64,000 nt of DNA, from NCBI RefSeq assembly GCF_001439815.1, contig NZ_JYLM01000001.1, forward strand, positions 62,001-126,000. Reading direction: 5' to 3'. The stretch is from Pseudomonas orientalis. Its GTDB lineage: Bacteria > Pseudomonadota > Gammaproteobacteria > Pseudomonadales > Pseudomonadaceae. A program made the position numbers and the translations under genes. The notes beneath the pieces were generated by a model. The model saw only the letters and a list, made by a program, of their open reading frames with translations. It was not told where the DNA came from and searched no databases. Positions 8,212 to 16,157 of this stretch are shown in pieces. Numbering within the stretch: position 1 is the stretch's first letter; the number at the start of each line of letters is the position of its first letter.

Positions 8212-8412
8212 ATAGTAGGGTGGAGTGGGCGAGGATGCAATTCCTGAAACAAATCCTGACGATTGAGCAGTCGCATAGGTGATCCTTCACAGGCGGCCGG
8301 TGGGCGGTGGAAGACGGACGCTATCGCCTGCCTCACCGTAGGTCCACAACCGTTCTGATTCAGGTTTTTGCGTGTCGAAGTCGCTGCCTTTGCCGGCAGC
8401 AATGGCTGGGTT

Positions 8413-9756
8413 CTAGAGGCCTTCCAACGTTTGTAACAATACCCGTACCTTCGTCAGCGACTCCTGATATTCCGCCTCCCACTGCGAGTCCGCCACGATT
8501 CCGCCGCCGCCCCAGCAGCACGCTTGCCCGTCCTTGACCAGCAGGCTGCGGATGGCAATGGAGCTGTCCATTTCGCCGCGCACGTCCAGGTACATCAGCG
8601 AGCCGCAGTACAAGCCGCGTCGGGTCGGCTCCAGTTCGTCGATGATCTGCATGGCGCGGATCTTCGGCGCGCCGGTGATGGAGCCGCCTGGGAAGCTGCC
8701 TTTGATGAGGTCGAGGGCATCCTTATCGTCGGCCAGTGTGCCGGTGACGCTGCTCACCAAGTGGTGCACGTTGGGGTAGCTTTCCAGGCTGAACAGCTCC
8801 GGTACGTTTACCGAGCCGATACGGCAACTGCGGCCGAGGTCGTTGCGCAGCAGGTCGACAATCATCAGGTTTTCCGCGCGATCCTTGGCGCTGGCCAACA
8901 GTTCATTGGCGTGCGCGGCATCTTCCTCAGGTGTCAGGCCACGAGGGCGGGTGCCTTTGATCGGGCGGGTTTCGACATGGCGCTCGCTGATCCGCACGAA
9001 ACGCTCGGGCGACAGGCTCACTACCGCACCGTGATCCGGCAGGCTCTGGAATCCGGAGAACGGCGTCGGGCACGCTTCACGCAATGCGCAGTAAGCCACC
9101 CAGGGATCACCGGCGCACGGCGCGCGAAAACGCTGGGCAAAGTTGACCTGATAGCAGTCGCCGGCCTGGATGTAGTCCTGGATGCGCACGATGGCCTGAC
9201 GGTACGCCTCGGCCGTGAGGTCCGGCGCCATCGGGCCATGCAGCCTGAAGCTGGCCGTTGGCTCGGCGACGGGCCGGCTGAACAGGGCAATCAGGCGCTG
9301 CCGCTCACTATCGGCCAGGGCGGGGTGAAACACCAACTGGCTGGTCTGCGCCTGGTGATCACTGATCAGCGCCCAGGCATACAGGCCCAGGCGCGCGTCC
9401 GGCAGGTGCAAGTCGTCTACCGCCAGGTGCGGCAGGCGTTCCAGGTGTCGGCCGAAGTCATAACTCAGGTAGCCGATCAAACCGCCGGCAAAGGGCAGCT
9501 CCAATCCGGGGGGCAACGCCGCTTCGCCCAGGTGTGTCAGGCTTTCGCGCAAGCGTTGCAGGAAACTGCCGCCACTCTCCTCCGGCGCAACCGCGAGGGT
9601 CGCCTCCGGCCAGGCGCTGAGCAGGTCGTAACGGCCACGCTCGGCAGCCGGCCGGCCGCTGTCGAGCAGCACCGCGCCAGGGGCATGACGAATCGCCGCA
9701 AAGTACTCGGCGGGGTTGGCCCGGTAGGGCAACGGGTATACGGAACAGGTCGACAT
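8413..9756 (-). CDS. pabB: Aminodeoxychorismate synthase component I
   Basis: This 447-residue enzyme converts chorismate with ammonia from PabA to 4-amino-4-deoxychorismate for folate. It is a chorismate-binding enzyme: the active-site lysine motif TRPIKGTRPRG lies near residues 255-265, and the C-terminal part contains RNDLGR, SFPGGSITGAPK and CCWGGGGI. I chose the ATG at 9756 because the open frame upstream resembles no PabB. Its position near thrH and cysH is as I recall for P. aeruginosa. Confidence 0.93.
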   Translation of the reverse strand: MSTCSVYPLPYRANPAEYFAAIRHAPGAVLLDSGRPAAERGRYDLLSAWPEATLAVAPEESGGSFLQRLRESLTHLGEAALPPGLELPFAGGLIGYLSYDFGRHLERLPHLAVDDLHLPDARLGLYAWALISDHQAQTSQLVFHPALADSERQRLIALFSRPVAEPTASFRLHGPMAPDLTAEAYRQAIVRIQDYIQAGDCYQVNFAQRFRAPCAGDPWVAYCALREACPTPFSGFQSLPDHGAVVSLSPERFVRISERHVETRPIKGTRPRGLTPEEDAAHANELLASAKDRAENLMIVDLLRNDLGRSCRIGSVNVPELFSLESYPNVHHLVSSVTGTLADDKDALDLIKGSFPGGSITGAPKIRAMQIIDELEPTRRGLYCGSLMYLDVRGEMDSSIAIRSLLVKDGQACCWGGGGIVADSQWEAEYQESLTKVRVLLQTLEGL

Positions 9757-9857
9757 GCGGGGGTGGATCAGCCAGTGGCGCGGAGGGAGGGGATTGTAGT
9801 CCCCTGTAGGATTTGCTCCTAGAGGGGATGTCGGGGATAGACCGTTCGAAGACCGTA

Positions 9858-10844
9858 TCAGCCTTCCACCGGCGGTATATGGCCGAACATTTCCTGTACG
9901 AACTTCACCCGCTCTTCCACGGTTTCCGTCACGCCGGCGGCTTTGAGCTCCTCCAACCGCGCCTCCACCGCATGGGTGCGCAGGGTCAGGCCGCAGTCGT
10001 TGGCGATCTGGATATTCAACCCCGGCCGCGCATTCAGCTCCAGGATCAGCGGGCCTTTTTCCTGGTCCAGCACCATGTCCACGCCGATATAGCCCAGGCC
10101 GCACAGCTCATAGCAGCCGGCCGCCAGCTTCATGAAGCCGTCCCAGTTGGGCAACTGCACGCCATCCACCGCGTTGGTAGTGTCGGGGTGCTTGGTGATA
10201 ATGGTGTTCAGCCAGGTCCCGCGCAGGGTCAGGCCGGTGGCCAGGTCCACGCCCACGCCAATGGCGCCCTGGTGCAGGTTGGCCTTGCCACCGGACTGGC
10301 GGGTCGGCAAGCGCAGCATCGCCATGACCGGATAACCCATCAGCACAATGATGCGGATATCCGGCACGCCTTCGTAGCTGATGCTCTTGAAGATCTGGTC
10401 GGGTACCACGCGGTATTCGATCAAGGCGCGGTCGCGGTGGCCGCCCAGGGAATAGAGGCCGGTGAGGATGCTGGAAATCTGGTGCTCGATTTCCTCATGG
10501 CTGATGATCTTGCCGGACACCGTGCGATAGCGCCCCTCAAAGCGATCAGCCACCACCAGGATGCCGTCGCCGCCGGCGCCCTGGGCGGGCTTGATGACGA
10601 AGTCGCTGCGCCCGCCGATGATCTCGTCGAGCTTGTCGATTTCCTTCTCGGTGGAGATCACCCCGTACATCTGCGGCACATGGATGCCGGCCGCCATGGC
10701 CCGCTCCTTGGTGATGATCTTGTCATCCACGATCGGGTACAGGCTGCGCTTGTTGTACTTGAGCACGTAGTCGGCGTTACGCCGGTTGATGCCCATGATC
10801 CCGCGTGCCTCCAGGGCTTTCCAGGTCTTCCAGAAGCCGAACAT
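9858..10844 (-). CDS. RimK-like alpha-L-glutamate ligase-family ATP-grasp protein
   Basis: This is a 328-residue ATP-grasp protein. The family marks are MGINRRNADYVLKYNKR at the N-terminus, the VIKPAQGAGGDGI ATP-binding loop near residue 85, and the C-terminal metal site LILELNARPGLNIQIAN. It is related to RimK, which adds glutamates to a protein or peptide end, but the acceptor is unknown. Its ATG shares one base with the TAA stop of the membrane gene upstream (TAATG), so the two are coupled. Together with that gene and the retropepsin-like protease it forms a conserved three-gene unit in gamma-proteobacteria. Confidence 0.88.
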   Translation of the reverse strand: MFGFWKTWKALEARGIMGINRRNADYVLKYNKRSLYPIVDDKIITKERAMAAGIHVPQMYGVISTEKEIDKLDEIIGGRSDFVIKPAQGAGGDGILVVADRFEGRYRTVSGKIISHEEIEHQISSILTGLYSLGGHRDRALIEYRVVPDQIFKSISYEGVPDIRIIVLMGYPVMAMLRLPTRQSGGKANLHQGAIGVGVDLATGLTLRGTWLNTIITKHPDTTNAVDGVQLPNWDGFMKLAAGCYELCGLGYIGVDMVLDQEKGPLILELNARPGLNIQIANDCGLTLRTHAVEARLEELKAAGVTETVEERVKFVQEMFGHIPPVEG

Positions 10845-12376
10845 TACGAGTCAGCCTTCAGGAACGCCTTGAAACGGACCAGCTCGGTCAGGCGATAACC
10901 GCGATAACGCCCCATGGCCAGCATGAAACCCACCAGGATCAGCAGGATCGCCGGGAAGGTGAACACGAAGTAGATCAGCTCCGGCACGCTCATGATGATG
11001 TGCGCCAGGGAGGCCGCGAACAGCGTGCCGATCGCCACTTTCAGCGCATGGTTGGCGCCGCGCTCTTCCCAGGTGATCGACAGGCGTTCGATGGTCATGG
11101 TCAGGATCACCATCGGGAACAGCGCCACCGACAGGCCCCGTTCCAGGCCCAGCTTGTGGCTGAACAGGCTGATGGCGGCAATCAGCACCACCACGAAGGT
11201 CAGCACCACCGACAGTCGCGGCAGCATCTGCAGCTTCAGGTGTTCAAGGTAGGACCTGAGCGACAGCCCCAGCGCTGTAATAATGGTGAACAGCACAATG
11301 CCGAAGCCCAGTTGCGTCTCGCGAAAGGCCAGCGCAATCAACACCGGGGTAAAGGTGCCCAGGGTTTGCAGGCCGATCAGGTTGCGCAGGATCAGGATCA
11401 CCAGCACGCCAATCGGGATCATCACCATGATCATGAAGGTCTGCTGGGTTTGCAGCGGCAGGCCGTACAGGGAGTATTCGAGGAAGTTGGCGTCGGTGTT
11501 TTCGTCGGTCAGCTTGGCCAGGCGAATGGCGTTCATCTCGCTGTTGTTCAGGCTGAAGGTGACCATGGCTTTCTTGCCGCCTTCGACCGTGATCAGGTTT
11601 TCGTCGCCGGTCCACCACAGCAGGCGGTCGGCGGGCAGGCCCTGTTCACCGGTTTCCGGGTTGAAGTACAGCCAGTCATTGCCATTGAAGCTGCGTAACC
11701 ACAGTTCAGGCGATTGCGGCTGGTCGGCGACGAGGCGGATGGTGTGGACTTTTTCCACCGGTACGTGGGCGATGGACAACAGCAATTCGACGATCTTGGC
11801 CTTGTGCGACGTCGACGGGTCGCCCGCCAGCAGCAGTTTCACATTGTCGTCGCTGAGGTTGTTGGTGCGCTTGATGGCTTCGGTGATAAAGGTCTCGACG
11901 TCCGCCGAGTGCTGGCGAATCGGTGCGAGCAGGGCTTCGGCGGCGATTTTTTCCGGGCCTTCCACGGCAATGCTGTCGCGGAAGGTCGGGCCCTTGATCT
12001 TGACCTTTTCTCCGCTGTAGCGCTTGGTCAGCACCAGGCGGTAATACAGCGTCTGGTTACCCTTGGCGCGGCGCGCCGACCAGGTGACCTTGCGGTTGCC
12101 GTCGGCGCGGTTGACGCTCACACCATAGTTGTTCGAGATAAAACTCTCATTGAGGCTGACGAAATCGCGGCTCAACGGTGGCACGAACATCGAAATCTTC
12201 ACCGGGTCCTTGGGATTGGCGACGAACTCGACCTTGGCGTCGATGTTCCACAAGTCGTCGGTGGCGTCCTCGGTGACAGGGATGCCCAGCACGAAGATCT
12301 GGTAGGCGGTGACCGAAATACCCAGCACCACCAGAAGGGTGATCAGGATTTTCAGGTGCAGGGTCAGAGAGCGCAT
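10844..12376 (-). CDS. Inactive transglutaminase-family membrane protein (UUP1/7TM)
   Basis: This 510-residue protein has one N-terminal membrane helix (residues 8-28), a periplasmic region of about 200 residues with a transglutaminase-like fold (LWLRSFNGNDWLYFNPETGEQG is the core strand region), and seven hydrophobic helices in the last 260 residues. The family is named inactive because the catalytic Cys is missing; I see no Cys in the region. It could sense or transport something in the envelope and hand it to the partner ligase and protease. It starts six bases after the protease stop. Confidence 0.85.
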   Translation of the reverse strand: MRSLTLHLKILITLLVVLGISVTAYQIFVLGIPVTEDATDDLWNIDAKVEFVANPKDPVKISMFVPPLSRDFVSLNESFISNNYGVSVNRADGNRKVTWSARRAKGNQTLYYRLVLTKRYSGEKVKIKGPTFRDSIAVEGPEKIAAEALLAPIRQHSADVETFITEAIKRTNNLSDDNVKLLLAGDPSTSHKAKIVELLLSIAHVPVEKVHTIRLVADQPQSPELWLRSFNGNDWLYFNPETGEQGLPADRLLWWTGDENLITVEGGKKAMVTFSLNNSEMNAIRLAKLTDENTDANFLEYSLYGLPLQTQQTFMIMVMIPIGVLVILILRNLIGLQTLGTFTPVLIALAFRETQLGFGIVLFTIITALGLSLRSYLEHLKLQMLPRLSVVLTFVVVLIAAISLFSHKLGLERGLSVALFPMVILTMTIERLSITWEERGANHALKVAIGTLFAASLAHIIMSVPELIYFVFTFPAILLILVGFMLAMGRYRGYRLTELVRFKAFLKADS

Positions 12377-12382
12377 TTCGGT

Positions 12383-12919
12383 TTACTCGGCGGTATGAGC
12401 GTCGGCGGCGCAGGCAGGTTTGCCTGCTGCATATTTAAGGCTGGGATCGATCAGCGCATCAAAGCGCTTGAGCGCTTCGGAGCCGATCAGCAGCGGGTAT
12501 TGGAAGGTGCTGCGGTCAGTCAAGTTCACTTCGATGCTGCGCAAAGCGCTGCCCATGCAGATATCCAGGGCAATCACCGGACGAGCGGTGTACTGCTTGT
12601 CCTCATCGGGATCGTAATCATCGGCGCGGCGCTTGATTTTGCTGACGCGTGCCAGAGGACGTTCGATGGGGTGGGAGTGGGCGGTATCGATGGCCAGGTA
12701 GAAGCGTACCCAGGATTCGCCGTTGCGCTTGAAGCGTTTGATATCGCGCGCGCTCAGCGATGCGGTCTTGGCGCCCGTGTCGAGTTTGGCCGCGACTTCA
12801 AGGTCGATGCCCGCCAGCTTGGCGTATTCGTTCAGGCCATACACCGTCTTCTCGGCGGCAACGCCAAGGCTCGGTATGGACAATAGGCATAACAGTAGGG
12901 GGAAGGGCTTGAGTCTCAT
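12383..12919 (-). CDS. Retropepsin-like putative ATP-dependent zinc protease, secreted
   Basis: This is a 178-residue protein with a signal peptide (residues 1-21, cut after VAA). The aspartic-protease-type motif AKLDTGAKTASLSA (Asp about 47) and a later RPVIALDI region fit the family named 'ATP-dependent zinc protease', which is structurally retropepsin-like. It is the first gene of the three-gene unit with the membrane protein and the RimK-like ligase. In RimABK, a protease of this kind trims what the ligase adds, so an add-and-trim cycle is a reasonable guess. Confidence 0.85.
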   Translation of the reverse strand: MRLKPFPLLLCLLSIPSLGVAAEKTVYGLNEYAKLAGIDLEVAAKLDTGAKTASLSARDIKRFKRNGESWVRFYLAIDTAHSHPIERPLARVSKIKRRADDYDPDEDKQYTARPVIALDICMGSALRSIEVNLTDRSTFQYPLLIGSEALKRFDALIDPSLKYAAGKPACAADAHTAE

Positions 12920-13099
12920 AATTCCTGAGGCGATGCAGTGCGAAATTCAAGGCGACTGGCATTACTGCGCAAGCTCCCTCGTGCGCCATTTCATCCAGGG
13001 ATGTCAGGCAAATGCGGCGGGCATTCTAGCATGATGCTTTTTTGGCGCCAGCGCTGGCAGGCGGCCATGCTCGATGACGTACAAGAAGGTTATTAGACG

Positions 13100-13111
13100 A
13101 TTGTCGACAAT
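13100..13111. promoter_or_regulatory. Putative PrpR (GntR) operator 1
   Basis: ATTGTCGACAAT is a perfect 12-base palindrome of the FCD/GntR kind, about 75 bases before the regulator start. A second TGTCGACA core lies 73 bases downstream (centre to centre), close to seven helical turns, so two bound dimers would face the same side. Confidence 0.6.
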
Positions 13112-13173
13112 GTTGATTTATTCTTTGACTAAGTAGCGTGGATTGGCTAGTTTTTGCCGCATTGCTCTTGAAG

Positions 13174-13184
13174 GTGTCGACAAT
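13174..13184. promoter_or_regulatory. Putative PrpR (GntR) operator 2, overlapping the prpR start region
   Basis: GTGTCGACAAT has the same core as the palindrome at 13100-13111. It ends at the base before the regulator's ATG, where a bound repressor would block transcription into prpR and the prp genes. This supports autoregulation. Confidence 0.55.
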
Positions 13185-13883
13185 ATGCTGGATCAATCGG
13201 AAGCTCCGTCGGCGCTGTCGGAAGAATCCCAAACTATGTCGGAAAACGTCTTCCGACGAATCCAGGCCGCCATCGTCAAGGGCGAGATCGCCCCCGGCAG
13301 TAAAATTTCCGAACCGGAGCTGGCGCGCACCTACGGCATCAGCCGTGGTCCGCTGCGCGAGGCGATTCACCGGCTGGAAGGCCAGCGCCTGCTGGTGCGG
13401 GTGCCCCACGTCGGCGCACGGGTGGTGTCGTTGAGTCACGCCGAGTTGATCGAGCTGTATGAAATCCGCGAGTCATTGGAAGGCATGGCTTGCCGGCTGG
13501 CGGCCGAGCGCATGACCGACGCGGAAATCGAAGAACTGCGCCAGGTATTGCACACCCATGAGCGGGATGCCGCATTTCAGGCCGGTGTCGGCTATTACCA
13601 GCAGGAAGGTGACTTCGATTTTCACTACCGGATCATCCAAGGTGCCGGTAACCGCACCCTGACCCAGATGCTCTGCGGCGAGTTGTACCAATTGGTGCGC
13701 ATGTACCGCATCCAGTTTTCCACTACCCCCAATCGTCCACGCCAGGCCTTTGCCGAGCATCACCGCATTCTTGACGCGATCGCCGATCGCGACGGTGAAC
13801 TGGCCGAACTGTTGATGCGCCGGCATATCGGCGCTTCCAAACGCAACATCGCCCGTCACTTCCCGGACGGCGCTCCCCAATAA
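13185..13883 (+). CDS. prpR: GntR/FCD family regulator of the propionate operon
   Basis: This is a 232-residue regulator with an N-terminal winged helix (about 18-85; ELARTYGISRGPLREAIHRLE is the recognition part) and a C-terminal FCD ligand domain (about 95-225) with metal-ligand His residues in DFHYRII and HHRILDAI. I chose the ATG at 13185 because the upstream frame has no family similarity. It stands 13 bases before prpB, the usual position in Pseudomonas, and probably represses the operon until a methylcitrate-cycle intermediate binds. It is not the sigma-54-dependent PrpR of enterics. Confidence 0.9.
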   Translation: MLDQSEAPSALSEESQTMSENVFRRIQAAIVKGEIAPGSKISEPELARTYGISRGPLREAIHRLEGQRLLVRVPHVGARVVSLSHAELIELYEIRESLEGMACRLAAERMTDAEIEELRQVLHTHERDAAFQAGVGYYQQEGDFDFHYRIIQGAGNRTLTQMLCGELYQLVRMYRIQFSTTPNRPRQAFAEHHRILDAIADRDGELAELLMRRHIGASKRNIARHFPDGAPQ

Positions 13884-13896
13884 ATAGAGGTGAGTC

Positions 13897-14790
13897 ATGA
13901 GTTCCACGAACAAGAGCACCCCAGGCCAGCGTTTCCGTGACGCGGTCGCCAGTGAACAGCCGTTGCAAGTGGTCGGCGCAATCAACGCCAACCACGCCTT
14001 GCTGGCCAAGCGCGCCGGCTTCAAGGCGATCTATCTGTCAGGCGGTGGCGTGGCCGCCGGCTCCCTGGGCGTTCCGGACCTGGGCATCACCGGCCTGGAT
14101 GACGTGCTGACCGATGTACGCCGCATCACCGATGTGTGCGACCTGCCGCTGCTGGTGGACGTGGACACCGGTTTCGGCTCCTCGGCGTTCAACGTGGCGC
14201 GCACCGTCAAGTCGATGATCAAGTTTGGCGCCGCGGCCATCCACATCGAAGACCAGGTCGGCGCCAAGCGTTGCGGCCATCGCCCCAACAAGGAAATCGT
14301 GTCCCAGCAGGAAATGGTCGACCGCATCAAGGCCGCCGTGGACGCCCGCACCGATGACAGCTTCGTGATCATGGCCCGCACCGACGCGCTGGCCGTAGAA
14401 GGTCTGGAGTCCGCCCTGGAACGCGCCGCCGCCTGCATCGAGGCCGGCGCCGACATGGTGTTCCCGGAAGCCATCACCGAACTTGAGATGTACAAGCTGT
14501 TCGCCTCCCGGGTGAAAGCGCCGATCCTGGCCAATATCACCGAATTCGGCGCGACCCCGCTGTTCACCACCGAACAGTTGAAATCTGCCGATGTTTCCAT
14601 CGTGCTGTACCCGCTCTCGGCCTTTCGCGCCATGAACAAGGCCGCCGAGAATGTCTACACCGCGATCCGTCGCGACGGTACGCAACAGAATGTGATCGAC
14701 ACCATGCAAACCCGCATGGAGCTTTATGATCGTATCGACTACCACACCTTCGAGCAGAAGCTCGACGCGCTGTTTGCCGCGAAGAAGTAA
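13897..14790 (+). CDS. prpB: 2-methylisocitrate lyase
   Basis: This 297-residue enzyme splits 2-methylisocitrate to pyruvate and succinate, the last step of the methylcitrate cycle for propionyl-CoA. It is an isocitrate-lyase-superfamily barrel: [10 protein letters not shown] carries metal-binding Asp residues near 85, and the catalytic loop with Cys is KRCGHRPNK near residue 125. GAGGTGAG lies just before the ATG. It is the first enzyme gene of the operon. Confidence 0.96.
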   Translation: MSSTNKSTPGQRFRDAVASEQPLQVVGAINANHALLAKRAGFKAIYLSGGGVAAGSLGVPDLGITGLDDVLTDVRRITDVCDLPLLVDVDTGFGSSAFNVARTVKSMIKFGAAAIHIEDQVGAKRCGHRPNKEIVSQQEMVDRIKAAVDARTDDSFVIMARTDALAVEGLESALERAAACIEAGADMVFPEAITELEMYKLFASRVKAPILANITEFGATPLFTTEQLKSADVSIVLYPLSAFRAMNKAAENVYTAIRRDGTQQNVIDTMQTRMELYDRIDYHTFEQKLDALFAAKK

Positions 14791-14826
14791 CGGCTCTCTG
14801 AACAACTATAAAATGGGAGAAGAACC

Positions 14827-15954
14827 ATGGCTGAAGCAAAAGTATTGAGTGGCGCCGGCCTGCGTGGCCAGGTGGCCGGGCAGACCGCACTGTCGACCGT
14901 GGGCCAGGCTGGTGCCGGCTTGACCTATCGCGGCTATGACGTGCGTGAACTGGCCGCCGAGGCGCAATTTGAAGAAGTTGCCTACCTGCTGCTGTACGGC
15001 GAACTGCCGACCCGCACCGAACTGGCGGCCTACAGCGCCAGGCTGGGCAAGCTGCGTGACTTGCCGCAAGCGTTGAAGGAAGTGCTCGAGCGCATCCCCG
15101 CCGACGCCCACCCGATGGACGTGATGCGCACCGGTTGCTCGTTCCTGGGCAATATCGAGCCGGAACAGGATTTCAGCGTGCAGCGTGACGTCACCGACCG
15201 CCTGCTCGCCGCCTTCCCGGCGATCATGTGCTACTGGTACCGCTTCAGCCACGACGGCAAACGCATCGACTGCGTCACCGACGAGCCGAGCATCGGCGGG
15301 CACTTCCTGCACCTGCTGCATGGCAAGAAGCCGAGCGAGCTGCATGTCAAGGTGATGAACGTGTCGCTGATCCTCTATGCCGAGCACGAATTCAACGCCT
15401 CGACCTTTACCGCCCGGGTCTGTGCGTCGACCCTGTCGGACCTGTATTCCTGCGTCACCGCGGCCATCGGTTCCCTGCGCGGCCCGCTGCACGGCGGTGC
15501 CAACGAAGCGGCGATGGAGATGATCGAGCGTTTCGGTTCGGCCGAAGAAGCCGTCGAAGGCACCCTCGGCATGCTGGCGCGCAAGGACAAGATCATGGGC
15601 TTCGGCCATGCGATCTACAAAGACAGCGACCCGCGTAATGAAGTGATCAAGGGCTGGGCGAAACAGCTCGCTGACGAAGTGGGGGATACAGTGTTGTTCC
15701 CGGTGTCCGAAGCCATCGACAAGACCATGTGGGAACAGAAGAAACTGTTCCCCAACGCCGATTTCTACCATGCCTCGGCGTACCACTTCATGGGCATTCC
15801 GACCAAGCTGTTCACGCCGATCTTCGTGTGTTCGCGGCTCACCGGCTGGGCGGCGCACGTGTTCGAGCAGCGCGCCAATAACCGCATCATCCGTCCAAGC
15901 GCCGAGTACATCGGCGTTGAGCAGCGCAAGTTCGTGCCAATCGAACGTCGCTGA
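14827..15954 (+). CDS. prpC: 2-methylcitrate synthase
   Basis: This 375-residue enzyme of the citrate-synthase fold condenses propionyl-CoA and oxaloacetate. The catalytic residues are visible as the His in GPLHGGANEAAM, the His in GFGHAIYKDSDPR and the Asp in NADFYHASAYHFMGI. The start has AGGAG-like GGGAGAAG upstream. It is 36 bases after prpB and is followed by a REPIN before acnD. Confidence 0.96.
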   Translation: MAEAKVLSGAGLRGQVAGQTALSTVGQAGAGLTYRGYDVRELAAEAQFEEVAYLLLYGELPTRTELAAYSARLGKLRDLPQALKEVLERIPADAHPMDVMRTGCSFLGNIEPEQDFSVQRDVTDRLLAAFPAIMCYWYRFSHDGKRIDCVTDEPSIGGHFLHLLHGKKPSELHVKVMNVSLILYAEHEFNASTFTARVCASTLSDLYSCVTAAIGSLRGPLHGGANEAAMEMIERFGSAEEAVEGTLGMLARKDKIMGFGHAIYKDSDPRNEVIKGWAKQLADEVGDTVLFPVSEAIDKTMWEQKKLFPNADFYHASAYHFMGIPTKLFTPIFVCSRLTGWAAHVFEQRANNRIIRPSAEYIGVEQRKFVPIERR

Positions 15955-15996
15955 ATGAGAGGGCCCACGGGTCCCGGGATTGGAATGCGATTAAAG

Positions 15997-16087
15997 TGTG
16001 GGAGGGGGCTTGCCCCCGATAGCAGTGTGTCATGCAACACATGTATCGACTGATACACCGCCATCGGGGGCAAGCCCCTCCCACATT
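15997..16087. repeat. Type B REPIN between prpC and acnD
   Basis: TGTGGGAGGGGGCTTGCCCC and its inverted copy enclose a spacer with AGCAGTGTGTCATGC. The pair can fold into a long cruciform or RNA hairpin inside the operon, where it may modulate mRNA stability between prpC and acnD. Confidence 0.85.
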
Positions 16088-16157
16088 TTAAAGTGCATTT
16101 CAATTTTCCGACCGGCGTAGGTCTTCCTTTTGCAATCACCGTGACCGAGTCCTGACG

